Assembly: GCA_030619405.1 (NCBI GenBank) | Contig: JAUXBK010000042.1 | Coordinates: 1-13,647, forward strand | Direction: 5' to 3' | Length of the DNA: 13,647 bases | Source: Sedimenticola sp. | GTDB taxonomy: Bacteria; Pseudomonadota; Gammaproteobacteria; Chromatiales; Chromatiaceae | Shown: positions 1 to 7,512 of the stretch, in pieces | Numbering within the stretch: the first letter of the stretch is position 1 | Layout of the letters: each line of letters opens with the position of its first letter | Program-made: the position numbers and the translations under genes | Notes under the pieces: model-generated | What the model was told of the DNA's origin: nothing | What the model saw: only the letters and a program-made list of their open reading frames with translations | Databases searched by the model: none

Positions 1-1
1 C

Positions 2-147
2 CTAGTACAGCAAACGCTAAGTCCCTACGAACATAATGTAGGTTGGGTTAGGCGCGCATCTCACTGATATTTCAGGTTATCACATACATATGAGCGCGCC
101 GTAACCCGACACCCTGATACCTCGTACTTAATATTTGCTGTACTAGT
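2..147. repeat. MITE-like palindromic element, copy 1
   Basis: A 146-bp non-coding element with terminal inverted repeats: the left end begins ctagtacagcaaa and the right end finishes with its complement, 18 of the outer 21 positions pairing. Inside is a second palindrome, gggttaggcgcgc (45-57) against gcgcgccgtaaccc (94-107), with one extra base. A second copy lies at 13278-13423 with five substitutions and no length change. Both copies begin and end in CTAG, which could be a 4-bp target duplication or the tip of the repeat. No transposase is encoded, so it would have to be mobilised in trans. It ends 9 bp before the accD stop codon and may form the 3' hairpin of the accD transcript. The inner GGTTGGGTTA/TAACCC palindrome resembles a motif I recall as common in bacterial intergenic repeats; that is memory, not a search. 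Confidence 0.8.
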
Positions 148-160
148 ACTTAGTACCTAG
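143..160. repeat. Short 7-bp tandem repeat at MITE/accD boundary
   Basis: The segment reads ctagtac, ttagtac, ctag with a period of 7. It overlaps the end of the MITE-like element and supplies the accD stop codon (TAG, complement of 157-159). It contains the octamer gtacctag (153-160), which recurs between trpF and truA and just upstream of the second MITE copy. Confidence 0.55.
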
Positions 161-1017
161 GGCCTGGCCTTTCTAGTCAGGATGCTCAACAGATTGGCCA
201 GCCGGTCGCGCATCTCCCGGCGGTCGATGATCATGTCCACGGTGCCGTGCTCCAGCAGGAATTCGCTGCGCTGAAAGCCCTCGGGGAGCTTCTCGCGCAC
301 CGTCTGTTCGATCACCCGGGGGCCGGCAAAGCCGATCAGGGCATTGGGTTCCGCCACGTTGACGTCGCCCAGCATGGCGAAGCTGGCGGAGACACCGCCC
401 ATGGTGGGATCAGTGAGGACCGAGATGAACGGGATACCCCGTTTCGCCATGCGGTTGAGCGCAGCACTGGTCTTGGCCATCTGCATCAGCGAGAACAGAG
501 ATTCCTGCATGCGGGCACCGCCACTGGCGGAGAAACAGACCAGGGGGATCTCCCGCTCGATGCAGCGGTTGGCCCCTCGAACGAAGCGCTCTCCCACCAC
601 CGAGCCCATGGAGCCACCCATGAACTTAAACTCGAACGCCGCCGCCACCAGCTCCATGCCCTTGAGCCGACCCCGCATCACCAGCAACGCATCCTTCTCA
701 CCCGTTGCCTTCTGGGCCTGGGAGAGGCGGTCTTTGTACTTCTTGCTGTCTTTGAACTTGAGCGGGTCGAGCGAGGTCAGATCCTCGCCGATCTCTTCCC
801 CTGTCTCCGGATCGAGCAAGGTCTCCAGCCGACGCCGCGCACCGATCCGGTTGTGATAGCCGCATTTGGGGCAGACATCCAGATTGCGCTCCATCTCTGC
901 CCGATAGAGCACCGCACTGCAGCCCGGGCACTTGGCCCAGAGACCCTCGGGTACCGTACGCTTGGTGCCGCCTTCCGTGCGGATGCGGCTGGGCATCAGT
1001 TTTTCGAACCAGCTCAT
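157..1017 (-). CDS. accD: Acetyl-CoA carboxylase, carboxyltransferase subunit beta
   Basis: This is the beta half of the AccA2-AccD2 carboxyltransferase, which moves the carboxyl group from carboxybiotin on AccB to acetyl-CoA to give malonyl-CoA, the committed step of fatty acid synthesis in the cytoplasm. The 286-residue product has the N-terminal zinc ribbon (CPGC at residues 30-33 and CPKC at 49-52) followed by the crotonase-like domain, with GSMGSVVGE (from about 135), SASGGARMQE (173-182), TDPTMGGVSAS (from 202) and FAGPRVIEQT (230-239). Length and motifs match the family end to end. It is the last gene of the trpFBA-accD run, 19 bp after trpA, with no promoter visible in that gap, so it is probably co-transcribed. 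No strong Shine-Dalgarno sequence precedes the ATG. The stop codon lies in a heptamer repeat next to a MITE-like element. In related genomes folC usually follows, and would lie left of this window. Confidence 0.97.
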   Translation of the reverse strand: MSWFEKLMPSRIRTEGGTKRTVPEGLWAKCPGCSAVLYRAEMERNLDVCPKCGYHNRIGARRRLETLLDPETGEEIGEDLTSLDPLKFKDSKKYKDRLSQAQKATGEKDALLVMRGRLKGMELVAAAFEFKFMGGSMGSVVGERFVRGANRCIEREIPLVCFSASGGARMQESLFSLMQMAKTSAALNRMAKRGIPFISVLTDPTMGGVSASFAMLGDVNVAEPNALIGFAGPRVIEQTVREKLPEGFQRSEFLLEHGTVDMIIDRREMRDRLANLLSILTRKARP

Positions 1018-1036
1018 AGTGCTACCCGTGATTGCA

Positions 1037-1843
1037 TCAGATGAGGTCCATGGCGTGGCGCATGGCTACCAGCAGTTCCGTCACCGCGGGGGCGATCTCT
1101 TCCGGGCGCTCCGCCAGTGCCTCGACCCGTTTGACCAGCGCGCTGCCGACGATCACCGCATCGCCCACCTGGGCCACCGCCTGGGCATTCTCCGGTGTCT
1201 TGATCCCGAACCCCACCCCCACCGGCAGAGGGGTCACCTTGCGGATCCCGGACACCTTGTCCGCCACCTCACCAATGGCCAGGTTGACGGAACCGGTGAT
1301 ACCCTTGGCCGATACATAATATACAAAACCGCTGGCTGCATCGCAGACAAGCCGGATCCGCCTCTCGCTGCTGGTGGGGGCCAGCAGGAATATGGGGTCG
1401 ATCCCCTTGGGACCCAGGGCACGGAGCAGATCATCCGCCTCTTCCGGCGGCAGATCCACCGTGAGCAGGCCATCTACCCCCGCCTCAGCCGCCATCTCCG
1501 CAAACAGCGCATACCCCATGACCTCGACCGGGTTCAGGTACCCCATCAACAGCACCGGTGTATTCGGGTCGTCCTGCCGGAAACGGGCCACCATCCCGAT
1601 CACGTCGCGCAGGCTGGTGCCGTGCTTCAGAGCCCGCTCACTGGCACGCTGAATCACCGGGCCATCCGCCATTGGGTCGGAAAAGGGCACGCCCAGCTCA
1701 ATGATATTGGCGCCCGCCTCCACCATCGCGTGCATCAGCGGGACGGTCAGGTCCGGATTGGGGTCACCTGCGGTGACGAAAGGTATCAACGCCACCCGAT
1801 TCTGCTGCTCAAGCTGCGCGAAGCATCCGTTGATCCGGCTCAT
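1037..1843 (-). CDS. trpA: Tryptophan synthase alpha chain
   Basis: TrpA cleaves indole-3-glycerol phosphate to indole and glyceraldehyde 3-phosphate and channels indole to TrpB inside the alpha2beta2 complex. The product is 268 residues, the usual length, with a TIM-barrel motif order: PFVTAGDP (21-28), catalytic Glu49 in IIELGVPFSDP, catalytic Asp60 in MADGP, then FLLAPTS, YYVSAKGITG and the phosphate-binding VGVGFGI and IVGSALV segments. The two acids fall at the same numbers as in E. coli TrpA. Its ATG overlaps the TGA of trpB in an ATGA junction, so translation is likely coupled and the subunits made in balance. accD follows 19 bp downstream. Nothing in the sequence looks broken. Confidence 0.97.
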   Translation of the reverse strand: MSRINGCFAQLEQQNRVALIPFVTAGDPNPDLTVPLMHAMVEAGANIIELGVPFSDPMADGPVIQRASERALKHGTSLRDVIGMVARFRQDDPNTPVLLMGYLNPVEVMGYALFAEMAAEAGVDGLLTVDLPPEEADDLLRALGPKGIDPIFLLAPTSSERRIRLVCDAASGFVYYVSAKGITGSVNLAIGEVADKVSGIRKVTPLPVGVGFGIKTPENAQAVAQVGDAVIVGSALVKRVEALAERPEEIAPAVTELLVAMRHAMDLI

Positions 1844-3057
1844 AGCGTTATCCCATCCAGTGCCGCCACCGTGTGCATGTCCTTGTCTCCCCGCCCCGAG
1901 AGATTGACCAGGATGATCTGATCGGGCGCCATATCCACCGCCAGTTTCAGAGCATAGGCGATGGCATGGCTCGACTCCAGTGCCGGGATGATCCCCTCCT
2001 TATGGGTCAGGGTGTGAAAGGCCTCCAGTGCCTCCTCGTCCGTCACCGAGACATACGCGGCACGGCCGATATCCTTGAGCCAGGCGTGTTCCGGCCCGAC
2101 ACCGGGGTAATCGAGCCCCGCTGAAATGGAGTGGGTCTCGATGATCTGGCCGTTCGCGTCCTGCATCAGATAAGTCCGGTTGCCGTGCAGCACCCCGGAC
2201 CCGCCAGCACAGAGTGGGGCCGCGTGCCGCCCGGTCTCGATCCCCTCGCCGCCGGCCTCCACGCCGTAAATAGCCACCCCCGCATCTCCCAGAAAGGGAT
2301 AAAACAGCCCGATGGCATTGGAGCCACCGCCCACGCAGGCGACCAGGGCATCCGGCAGCTGCCCCGTCTGCTGCGCTATCTGCTCCCGCGCCTCACGCCC
2401 GATGATGGTCTGAAAATCCCGTACCATGGCGGGATAGGGGTGTGGCCCCGCCACGGTACCGATGATATAAAAGGTATCGTCGATATTGGTAACCCAGTCT
2501 CGCATCGCCTCGTTGAGCGCATCCTTGAGGGTCTTGGAGCCGGACTCTACCGGCACCACCTCCGCCCCCAGCATGCGCATGCGGTAGACGTTCGCGCTCT
2601 GCCGAGCAATATCCACCGAGCCCATGTAGACCACACACTCCAGCCCCAGGCGCGCCGCCACCGTGGCCGTGGCTACGCCATGCTGACCGGCCCCGGTCTC
2701 GGCGATGATCCGGGTCTTGCCCATGCGTTTGGCCAGCAGCGCCTGGCCAACAGTGTTGTTCACCTTGTGCGCACCGGTATGGTTGAGGTCCTCACGCTTG
2801 AGATAGATCCGGGCCCCGCCTGCCTCCCGGCTCAGTCGCTCGGCGAAATAGACCGGCGAGGGCCGTCCCACGTAATTGGCCAGATCTGCGTCCAGTTCCG
2901 CCAGAAACGCCGCGTCCTGCATATATCTTTCATAGGCCTTGCGCAGTTCCGCCAGCGCTTCCATCAGGGTCTCCGCCACGAAGATGCCGCCGTAGGGTCC
3001 AAAGTGTCCCCTCTCGTCCGGCATACCGCTGAAATCGGTCTGGTTACTGGTTGGCAC
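1840..3057 (-). CDS. trpB: Tryptophan synthase beta chain
   Basis: TrpB is the PLP enzyme that condenses indole from TrpA with serine to give tryptophan. The 405-residue protein carries the PLP lysine K98 in TGAHKVNN, the catalytic glutamate E120 in AETGAGQHG, the phosphate-binding VGGGSNAIG loop (242-250), and SGRGDKD near the C-terminus (387-393). The start is a GTG that lies inside the 3' end of trpF (14-bp overlap) and has GAGGAG six bases upstream within trpF codons. That favours it over an ATG at codon 12, although the residues before codon 12 have no counterpart in the shorter E. coli protein. It overlaps trpA by 4 bp. The trpF-trpB-trpA block appears to be one translationally coupled unit. 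Confidence 0.97.
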   Translation of the reverse strand: MPTSNQTDFSGMPDERGHFGPYGGIFVAETLMEALAELRKAYERYMQDAAFLAELDADLANYVGRPSPVYFAERLSREAGGARIYLKREDLNHTGAHKVNNTVGQALLAKRMGKTRIIAETGAGQHGVATATVAARLGLECVVYMGSVDIARQSANVYRMRMLGAEVVPVESGSKTLKDALNEAMRDWVTNIDDTFYIIGTVAGPHPYPAMVRDFQTIIGREAREQIAQQTGQLPDALVACVGGGSNAIGLFYPFLGDAGVAIYGVEAGGEGIETGRHAAPLCAGGSGVLHGNRTYLMQDANGQIIETHSISAGLDYPGVGPEHAWLKDIGRAAYVSVTDEEALEAFHTLTHKEGIIPALESSHAIAYALKLAVDMAPDQIILVNLSGRGDKDMHTVAALDGITL

Positions 3058-3667
3058 GCTTCACTCCTCGCATAAACGCCGCTATTTTTTCCGGATCTTT
3101 GATACCCCTGGCCCACTCCACCCCGCCGCTGACGTCCACCCCGTAGGGCCGGACCTGATCGATGGCCTGCTCCACGTTGTCTGGCGACAGACCACCCGCC
3201 AGCACGATGGACGCGGCCAGCCCCGCCGGTATCCGCTCCCAGTCGAAGGATCCACCGGTGCCCCCCGGGATACCCTTCTGATAGGTATCCAACAGCAGCC
3301 CGGCCGCATCCCCATAGGCCTTTCTCATGGCGTACAGATCCACGCCATCGCGCATCCGCACCGCCTTGATATAGGGCCGGCCGTGACCGGCACAGGCCAC
3401 TTGCGATTCGTCCCCGTGAAACTGGAGCAGATCGAGCCGGGTCTGGGAAAGCACCCGCCCGATCTCATCCCGGTCCGCATTCACGAACAGCCCCACCACG
3501 GTGACGAACGGTGGCAGTTGCGCCACGATGGCCGCAGCCCGGGCTGCAGTGACCGTCCGCGGACTGGGTGGGTAAAACACGAGACCGATGGCATCCGCAC
3601 CCAGCGCCACTGCCGTCAGCGCATCCTCGGAACGGGTGATACCGCAGATTTTGACCCGGGTTCTCAT
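3044..3667 (-). CDS. trpF: Phosphoribosylanthranilate isomerase
   Basis: TrpF converts N-(5-phosphoribosyl)anthranilate to the carboxyphenylamino-deoxyribulose phosphate used by TrpC. It is a stand-alone 207-residue TIM barrel, not the TrpC-TrpF fusion seen in enterics. The catalytic general base Cys8 is in VKICGIT and the general acid Asp127 in LLLDTYQKG. GTGGSFDW (136-143), VLAGGL (155-160) and DVSGGVE (178-184) complete the family pattern. The ATG lacks an obvious Shine-Dalgarno sequence, and the 72 bp before it are mostly tandem heptamers, so how translation or transcription begins here is unclear. The last codons hold the ribosome binding site of trpB. Other trp genes (trpE, G, D, C) are not in the window and must lie elsewhere. 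Confidence 0.96.
   Translation of the reverse strand: MRTRVKICGITRSEDALTAVALGADAIGLVFYPPSPRTVTAARAAAIVAQLPPFVTVVGLFVNADRDEIGRVLSQTRLDLLQFHGDESQVACAGHGRPYIKAVRMRDGVDLYAMRKAYGDAAGLLLDTYQKGIPGGTGGSFDWERIPAGLAASIVLAGGLSPDNVEQAIDQVRPYGVDVSGGVEWARGIKDPEKIAAFMRGVKRANQ
3064..3069 (-). promoter_or_regulatory. Ribosome binding site of trpB inside trpF
   Basis: GAGGAG on the minus strand, six bases before the GTG at 3057 and within the last codons of trpF. It decides the GTG start and implies that trpB translation depends on ribosomes finishing trpF. Confidence 0.7.
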
Positions 3668-3697
3668 CGGCTGGCTAAAGATACAGGATAGTGTCGG

Positions 3698-3718
3698 TAG
3701 GTACTAGGTACTAGGTAC
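3698..3718. repeat. Three perfect tandem copies of taggtac
   Basis: Three exact 7-bp units run head to tail in the trpF-truA gap. The joined units contain ctaggtac twice, the complement of the gtacctag octamer found at 153-160 and 13247-13254. The array is next to a second, unrelated heptamer array. Confidence 0.8.
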
Positions 3719-3723
3719 GATGC

Positions 3724-3758
3724 TGTCCTCTGTCCTCTGTCATCTGTCATCTGTCTCC
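3724..3758. repeat. Five tandem heptamers (tgtcctc/tgtcatc) overlapping the truA 3' end
   Basis: Units read tgtcctc twice, tgtcatc twice, then tgtctcc. The array runs into truA: the TGA (complement of 3740-3742) and the last four sense codons, Thr-Asp-Asp-Arg, are made of repeat units. This suggests the repeat expanded into, or created, the present truA terminus. Confidence 0.8.
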
Positions 3759-4507
3759 GGCAGTTCGAATGGCTCCGGATAGCCGACCCGGACCAGGTAG
3801 AGGCCATGGGGCGGGGCGGTCACCCCACCCAGAGTGCGATCCCGGTACTCCAGCACCTCCGTCGCCCACTCCAACGGGCGGTCGCCCCGGCCGATGGCCA
3901 TCAGCACCCCTGCCAGGTTGCGTACCATGTGCTGCAGGAAGGCATTCGCCGTCACCTCGATGATGACCTTGTCTGCCTCCCGGGTGACCTGCAACCGGCT
4001 GATGGTACGCACCGGGCTCTTCGCCTGGCATCCCAGAGCCCGGAACGAGGAGAAATCGTGAGTGCCGAGCAGTTGCTGTGCCGCCACCTGCATACGTGCT
4101 GCGTCCAGGGGGCGGTGGGTCCAGACCGCGCGGTCACGCCAGACGGCAGAACGGGTCTCCCGGTTCAGGATGAGATAGCGATAACTGCGGCTGATGGCGG
4201 AGAAACGGGCATGGAATGCCTCCGAAACCGGCTGTGCCCAGTTGACGTTGACATCCTGGGGGAGATTGACGTTGCTCCCCAGCACCCAGCTCCTCGCCGA
4301 GCGAACCGCCTCACTATCGAAATGTACCACCTGCCCCAGGCTATGGACGCCGGTGTCGGTGCGGCCCGCACAGATGACCTTTACCGGGTGGTCGGCCACC
4401 TTCGACACCGCCCGTTCCAGCGTCTGCTGCACTGTTATCACGTCACCCTGGGTCTGCCAGCCATGAAAAGCGGTCCCGTCGTACTCCACACCCATCGCCC
4501 AGCGCAT
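3740..4507 (-). CDS. truA: tRNA pseudouridine(38-40) synthase
   Basis: TruA converts uridines 38, 39 and 40 of the tRNA anticodon arm to pseudouridine, acting as a cytoplasmic homodimer. The 255-residue product has the N-terminal VEYDGTAFHGWQ motif (7-18), the catalytic aspartate D51 in AGRTDTGVHS, SYRYLIL in the middle, and the C-terminal FLQHMVRN and TAPPHGLYL motifs. Length is close to the family norm. The start ATG is the first in frame. A second ATG four codons on would still keep VEYDGTAFHG, so the exact start is uncertain by a few residues. It lies between fimV and trpF, the placement I know from Pseudomonas. The last few residues (TDDR) are encoded by tandem heptamers and are probably not functionally important. 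Confidence 0.96.
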   Translation of the reverse strand: MRWAMGVEYDGTAFHGWQTQGDVITVQQTLERAVSKVADHPVKVICAGRTDTGVHSLGQVVHFDSEAVRSARSWVLGSNVNLPQDVNVNWAQPVSEAFHARFSAISRSYRYLILNRETRSAVWRDRAVWTHRPLDAARMQVAAQQLLGTHDFSSFRALGCQAKSPVRTISRLQVTREADKVIIEVTANAFLQHMVRNLAGVLMAIGRGDRPLEWATEVLEYRDRTLGGVTAPPHGLYLVRVGYPEPFELPETDDR

Positions 4508-4539
4508 CCTTAACCCGCCTTTCCAGATTCCCGAAACGG

Positions 4540-4565
4540 ATCAGGCGCACCGAGGTGCGCCTGAT
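4540..4565 (-). terminator. GC-rich 12-bp-stem hairpin downstream of fimV
   Basis: A perfect inverted repeat of 12 bp per arm (arm atcaggcgcacc) with a 2-base centre lies 46 bp after the fimV stop and 33 bp before the truA start. Only a short T-run follows on the minus strand (CCGTTTC), so it is not a textbook intrinsic terminator. It could attenuate read-through into truA or protect the fimV mRNA end. Confidence 0.5.
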
Positions 4566-4610
4566 GATCTTAACGGGATTATACCGGAGATATCAATGAG
4601 AACTGCAGCC

Positions 4611-7292
4611 TCAGGCGAGCTGGCCCAGCATCTTCTGCGCCTCCTGTTTTTGACCTCTACTGCCTTCCGCCAACACCTCATCGAGAATACTGCGCGCCCC
4701 CTCGGCGTCCCCCATCTCGACGTAGGCCTGGGCCAGGTCGAGTTTGGTGTCCACCTCATCACCCACCATCACCTCTTCCGGCAACGGCAGCTCGCTGTTG
4801 TCCGGCAGTTCCAGCGCATCCGCTGAGTCGATATTCTCCGCTTCTGCCGATTGCCGGCCCGGTTCGCCTTCCTGGCCCAGTCCAGGCTCTTGTTCCAGCG
4901 ACTCCAGATCATCCAAGGGGATATTCAGGGTGTCTCCCAGCTCCAGCTCATTCGGCAAATCCCCCTGCACCGTCTCTTCCAGATCGTCCAGACTTAGCAC
5001 TCTGTCGTCTTCAGACTGTTCTTCCGACACCTCCACACCGAGATCCAGCTCTGCGAGAGTTTCACGCCCTGTGGCGAGCCCTTCCAGGCCAGTCAAGGTA
5101 TCCTCATCCTGGGCAGTGGATCCACCGGTTTGCTCACTGCCACTAAGATCGAAATCCATGCCGCTGTCGTCCGTCAGGCTCTCACCCCCAAACGATGTCA
5201 GGTCACCCAGTTCATCCAATCCACCCAGGTCCAGATCCAGATCGTCCAGCGACCCCAGGCTGTCGCTCTCCTCCGAAGTGCCGACCTGATGGTCTGCCCC
5301 CAGGCTTCCGATACCCCGCAACTCGTCCTCCAGCGCACTGATGTCATCGGACTCCGCTGCCGCCATAGCACCGGTAGCTGCAAACAGGGCGCTGGCCGGC
5401 GCCAGTTTGGTGCCCATGGAGAACACTCGCTCCCACCCCCCTGGATCCTTCTTTGCCATTCCCTGGTCCGCCATCTGTTGTGCCAATGCGGTGTAGGCAT
5501 CTGCATCGCGGGTGGCAAACAGGATCTCCAGCAACTTCAGCTTCAGATCCATCCGCTGCGGATCCCGTTCGATTGCCTGGCGCACCAGCTCTTCTGCCTG
5601 CTTGTATCTGCCATAGGCGATATAGACGTCGGCCTCCGCCAACGGGTCGACCTCACCGGTCTCGTCCTGCAGCGAGTCGATATCACTGGGCGAGAAATCA
5701 CTCAGGAAAGAGCTCTCATCGGTAGCGGGAGGTGTAGGCTCCAGAACCGCTTCCGGCTGAACTTCCGCCTGCTCACCGAGGGTGTCTACCAGAATACTCT
5801 CCTTGAACTCCTCCCGGGCGGAGCGACGCCGATTGAACAGGGCCCATATCAGCGCCAGCAACACCAGCACCACCGCCGCGGCAACACCGATCAGGGTGGT
5901 ATCGCCTGCGATCCGCTGCAGCAGGGTCTGCTCTTTTTTCGGCTTGGCCTTTGCCTTTTCTGCTGCCTCCGATTCGCTTGGCCCGATTTTGGCAACCGCT
6001 GCAGGTGCCGGCTCGGCTTTCTCTACGACCGGGGACGTGGGAATTGGCGTGGCATCCTCTGCCACCACTTCCCCGTTATCCCCTTCATCCACGAAAATCG
6101 CTTCGGACTCGGCCGCAGCCTCCTCGCCATCGTCCGCGATATCGAGTTCGATCTGCTCCGGCTTCATAGCCGGCCCGGACTCCTCAGCCGCCGCTATATC
6201 CGGCTCTTTGGCGGGTTGGGCCTGATCCTGCGCCACCCCCGTCGTCATCTGCAACCCGGCCAGTTCATCATCCTTCAGATTCAACAGTCGCTGCATCTGC
6301 TCCAGTTGCGCCTGCAGCTCTTCCACTCTGGACTTGAGCGTCAGCCCCTCCTCCAGAGCAGTCTGGCGCGCTTCCTGGGCGGCGATCAGATCCTCTCGCA
6401 ACTGATCGGTTACCGCTGCCTGATCCGCGCCTTCCTCTACCCCCGCCTCCTCCTGGGGCCGTGCAGAGGCAATCTTCAGCTCGGCAGCCGGCACTGCCGG
6501 CTCTATTTCTGGTTGCTCACGGCGGACGACGGGTTGTGCATTCACCTCGGTACGGAAGGCACTCCTGGCCTCACCCGGTGTCAGTGCCATCACCTCTTCA
6601 CGGGGCGGCACCTGTAATACCTTCCCGATCCTGAGCTTGTTGATGTTACGTTTGATAAAAGCCCGGGGATTGGCGTTGAACAGGGCCATCATCATCTGTT
6701 CCATGGTGGCGCCAGGCTGCCGCACCTGCTTTGCGATACCCCAGAGGGTGTCATTCGGACGGGTCGGGCCGTATTCGCCCGCCAATCCTTGCCCGGGATC
6801 GAATGCAGAAGCCGGCTGGGTGGCCTTTGCCAGGGAACGCCGCGGGGTCGCTGCCGCAATCTCCGGCCGGGCCACAGGTGCAGGCGGCCGGTCCAGGGTC
6901 ACCGGGGGATCCAGCAGCACGGTATACTCCCGCAGCATCCGCCCTTGGGGCCAGTTCACCTCGACCAGAAAATCGAGGAACGGCTCCTTGACTGGCTTTC
7001 TGCTGCTCACCCGGATGACGGTGCGCCCATCTGGCCGCCGCTCTGGCTTGAACTTGAGATCTGCCAGGAAGTAGGGACGCTCCACCCCGGCCCGCTCGAA
7101 GGCATCTGGCGATGCCAGTTTGACCCGGATGTCCTCTATCTCTTCGTTTTCCACGGACAACAGTTCGATGTCGGCGTTGAGAGACTGGTTCAGCGCTGAC
7201 TTCAGATGAATGTCGCCAAGACCGAGCGCGCAAACGCCAAACGGTGTGACGCCCAACGCCATGGCAATCGCCAGGGATAATTTACGAACCAT
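4611..7292 (-). CDS. fimV: FimV-family inner-membrane protein (pilus assembly, pole organisation)
   Basis: FimV proteins are bitopic inner-membrane proteins needed for type IV pilus secretin assembly, twitching and polar localisation of other proteins. The 893 residues show, in order: a signal peptide (about 1-22); the conserved FimV N-terminal domain starting LGLGDIHLKSALNQ (about 23-130); a LysM-like peptidoglycan-binding segment (about 173-230, with NDTLWGIAKQV); a likely coiled coil (about 293-346); a Pro/Ala/acidic linker; one transmembrane helix (about 466-486) followed by the stop-transfer NRRR; a TPR-like cytoplasmic region (about 553-612); a long acidic Asp/Leu/Glu-rich linker; and the short conserved C-terminal FimV motif (about 849-893). 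The acidic, low-complexity regions are normal for the family. The ATG has a purine-rich GGAAGGG stretch upstream. Flanking genes asd and truA match its usual place. Confidence 0.93.
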   Translation of the reverse strand: MVRKLSLAIAMALGVTPFGVCALGLGDIHLKSALNQSLNADIELLSVENEEIEDIRVKLASPDAFERAGVERPYFLADLKFKPERRPDGRTVIRVSSRKPVKEPFLDFLVEVNWPQGRMLREYTVLLDPPVTLDRPPAPVARPEIAAATPRRSLAKATQPASAFDPGQGLAGEYGPTRPNDTLWGIAKQVRQPGATMEQMMMALFNANPRAFIKRNINKLRIGKVLQVPPREEVMALTPGEARSAFRTEVNAQPVVRREQPEIEPAVPAAELKIASARPQEEAGVEEGADQAAVTDQLREDLIAAQEARQTALEEGLTLKSRVEELQAQLEQMQRLLNLKDDELAGLQMTTGVAQDQAQPAKEPDIAAAEESGPAMKPEQIELDIADDGEEAAAESEAIFVDEGDNGEVVAEDATPIPTSPVVEKAEPAPAAVAKIGPSESEAAEKAKAKPKKEQTLLQRIAGDTTLIGVAAAVVLVLLALIWALFNRRRSAREEFKESILVDTLGEQAEVQPEAVLEPTPPATDESSFLSDFSPSDIDSLQDETGEVDPLAEADVYIAYGRYKQAEELVRQAIERDPQRMDLKLKLLEILFATRDADAYTALAQQMADQGMAKKDPGGWERVFSMGTKLAPASALFAATGAMAAAESDDISALEDELRGIGSLGADHQVGTSEESDSLGSLDDLDLDLGGLDELGDLTSFGGESLTDDSGMDFDLSGSEQTGGSTAQDEDTLTGLEGLATGRETLAELDLGVEVSEEQSEDDRVLSLDDLEETVQGDLPNELELGDTLNIPLDDLESLEQEPGLGQEGEPGRQSAEAENIDSADALELPDNSELPLPEEVMVGDEVDTKLDLAQAYVEMGDAEGARSILDEVLAEGSRGQKQEAQKMLGQLA

Positions 7293-7398
7293 GCACCACC
7301 CTTCCTGCTGCAGCCGCCTTTCAGGAGGCCCTTGGATTTAGGATAAACACCACGCCCCGGATCGCTGTCGCGGAGCGTGATTGCAAGAATAGACCTGA

Positions 7399-7426
7399 TA
7401 TTTACCCGCTAACCATGGATTGTAAA
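7399..7426 (-). promoter_or_regulatory. Candidate sigma-70-like promoter for fimV
   Basis: On the minus strand TTTACA (5/6 match to the -35 box) is followed after 16 bp by TAAATA (3/6 match to the -10 box), in the AT-richer part of the 220-bp asd-fimV gap. The -10 match is poor. This is the best candidate I see there, no more. Confidence 0.25.
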
Positions 7427-7512
7427 TGATATTTCAGGAAAAACTGCAAAACAGATAAAAATTTCCTTCCCAGGATCTAAACACCTGATCTCTGTTTCAT
7501 TCGAAAATCCAT

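Noticed and set aside
932..1921. Plus-strand open frame opposite trpA and the start of accD
   Set aside because: Rich in His, Arg and Gln, with no motif, and fully explained by the complementary strand of conserved genes.
3698..3758. Heptamer arrays as a CRISPR array
   Set aside because: Units are 7 bp with no spacers, and there are no cas genes.
5130..6617. Long plus-strand open frame (495 codons) opposite fimV
   Set aside because: It is antisense to a gene with clear domain order, has low-complexity Leu/Gln/Arg/His-rich sequence, and has no family motif. It is a by-product of fimV codon composition.
7432..7512. Intrinsic terminator after asd
   Set aside because: Only a 4-bp cagg/cctg pairing is visible, without a proper T-run; too weak to call.
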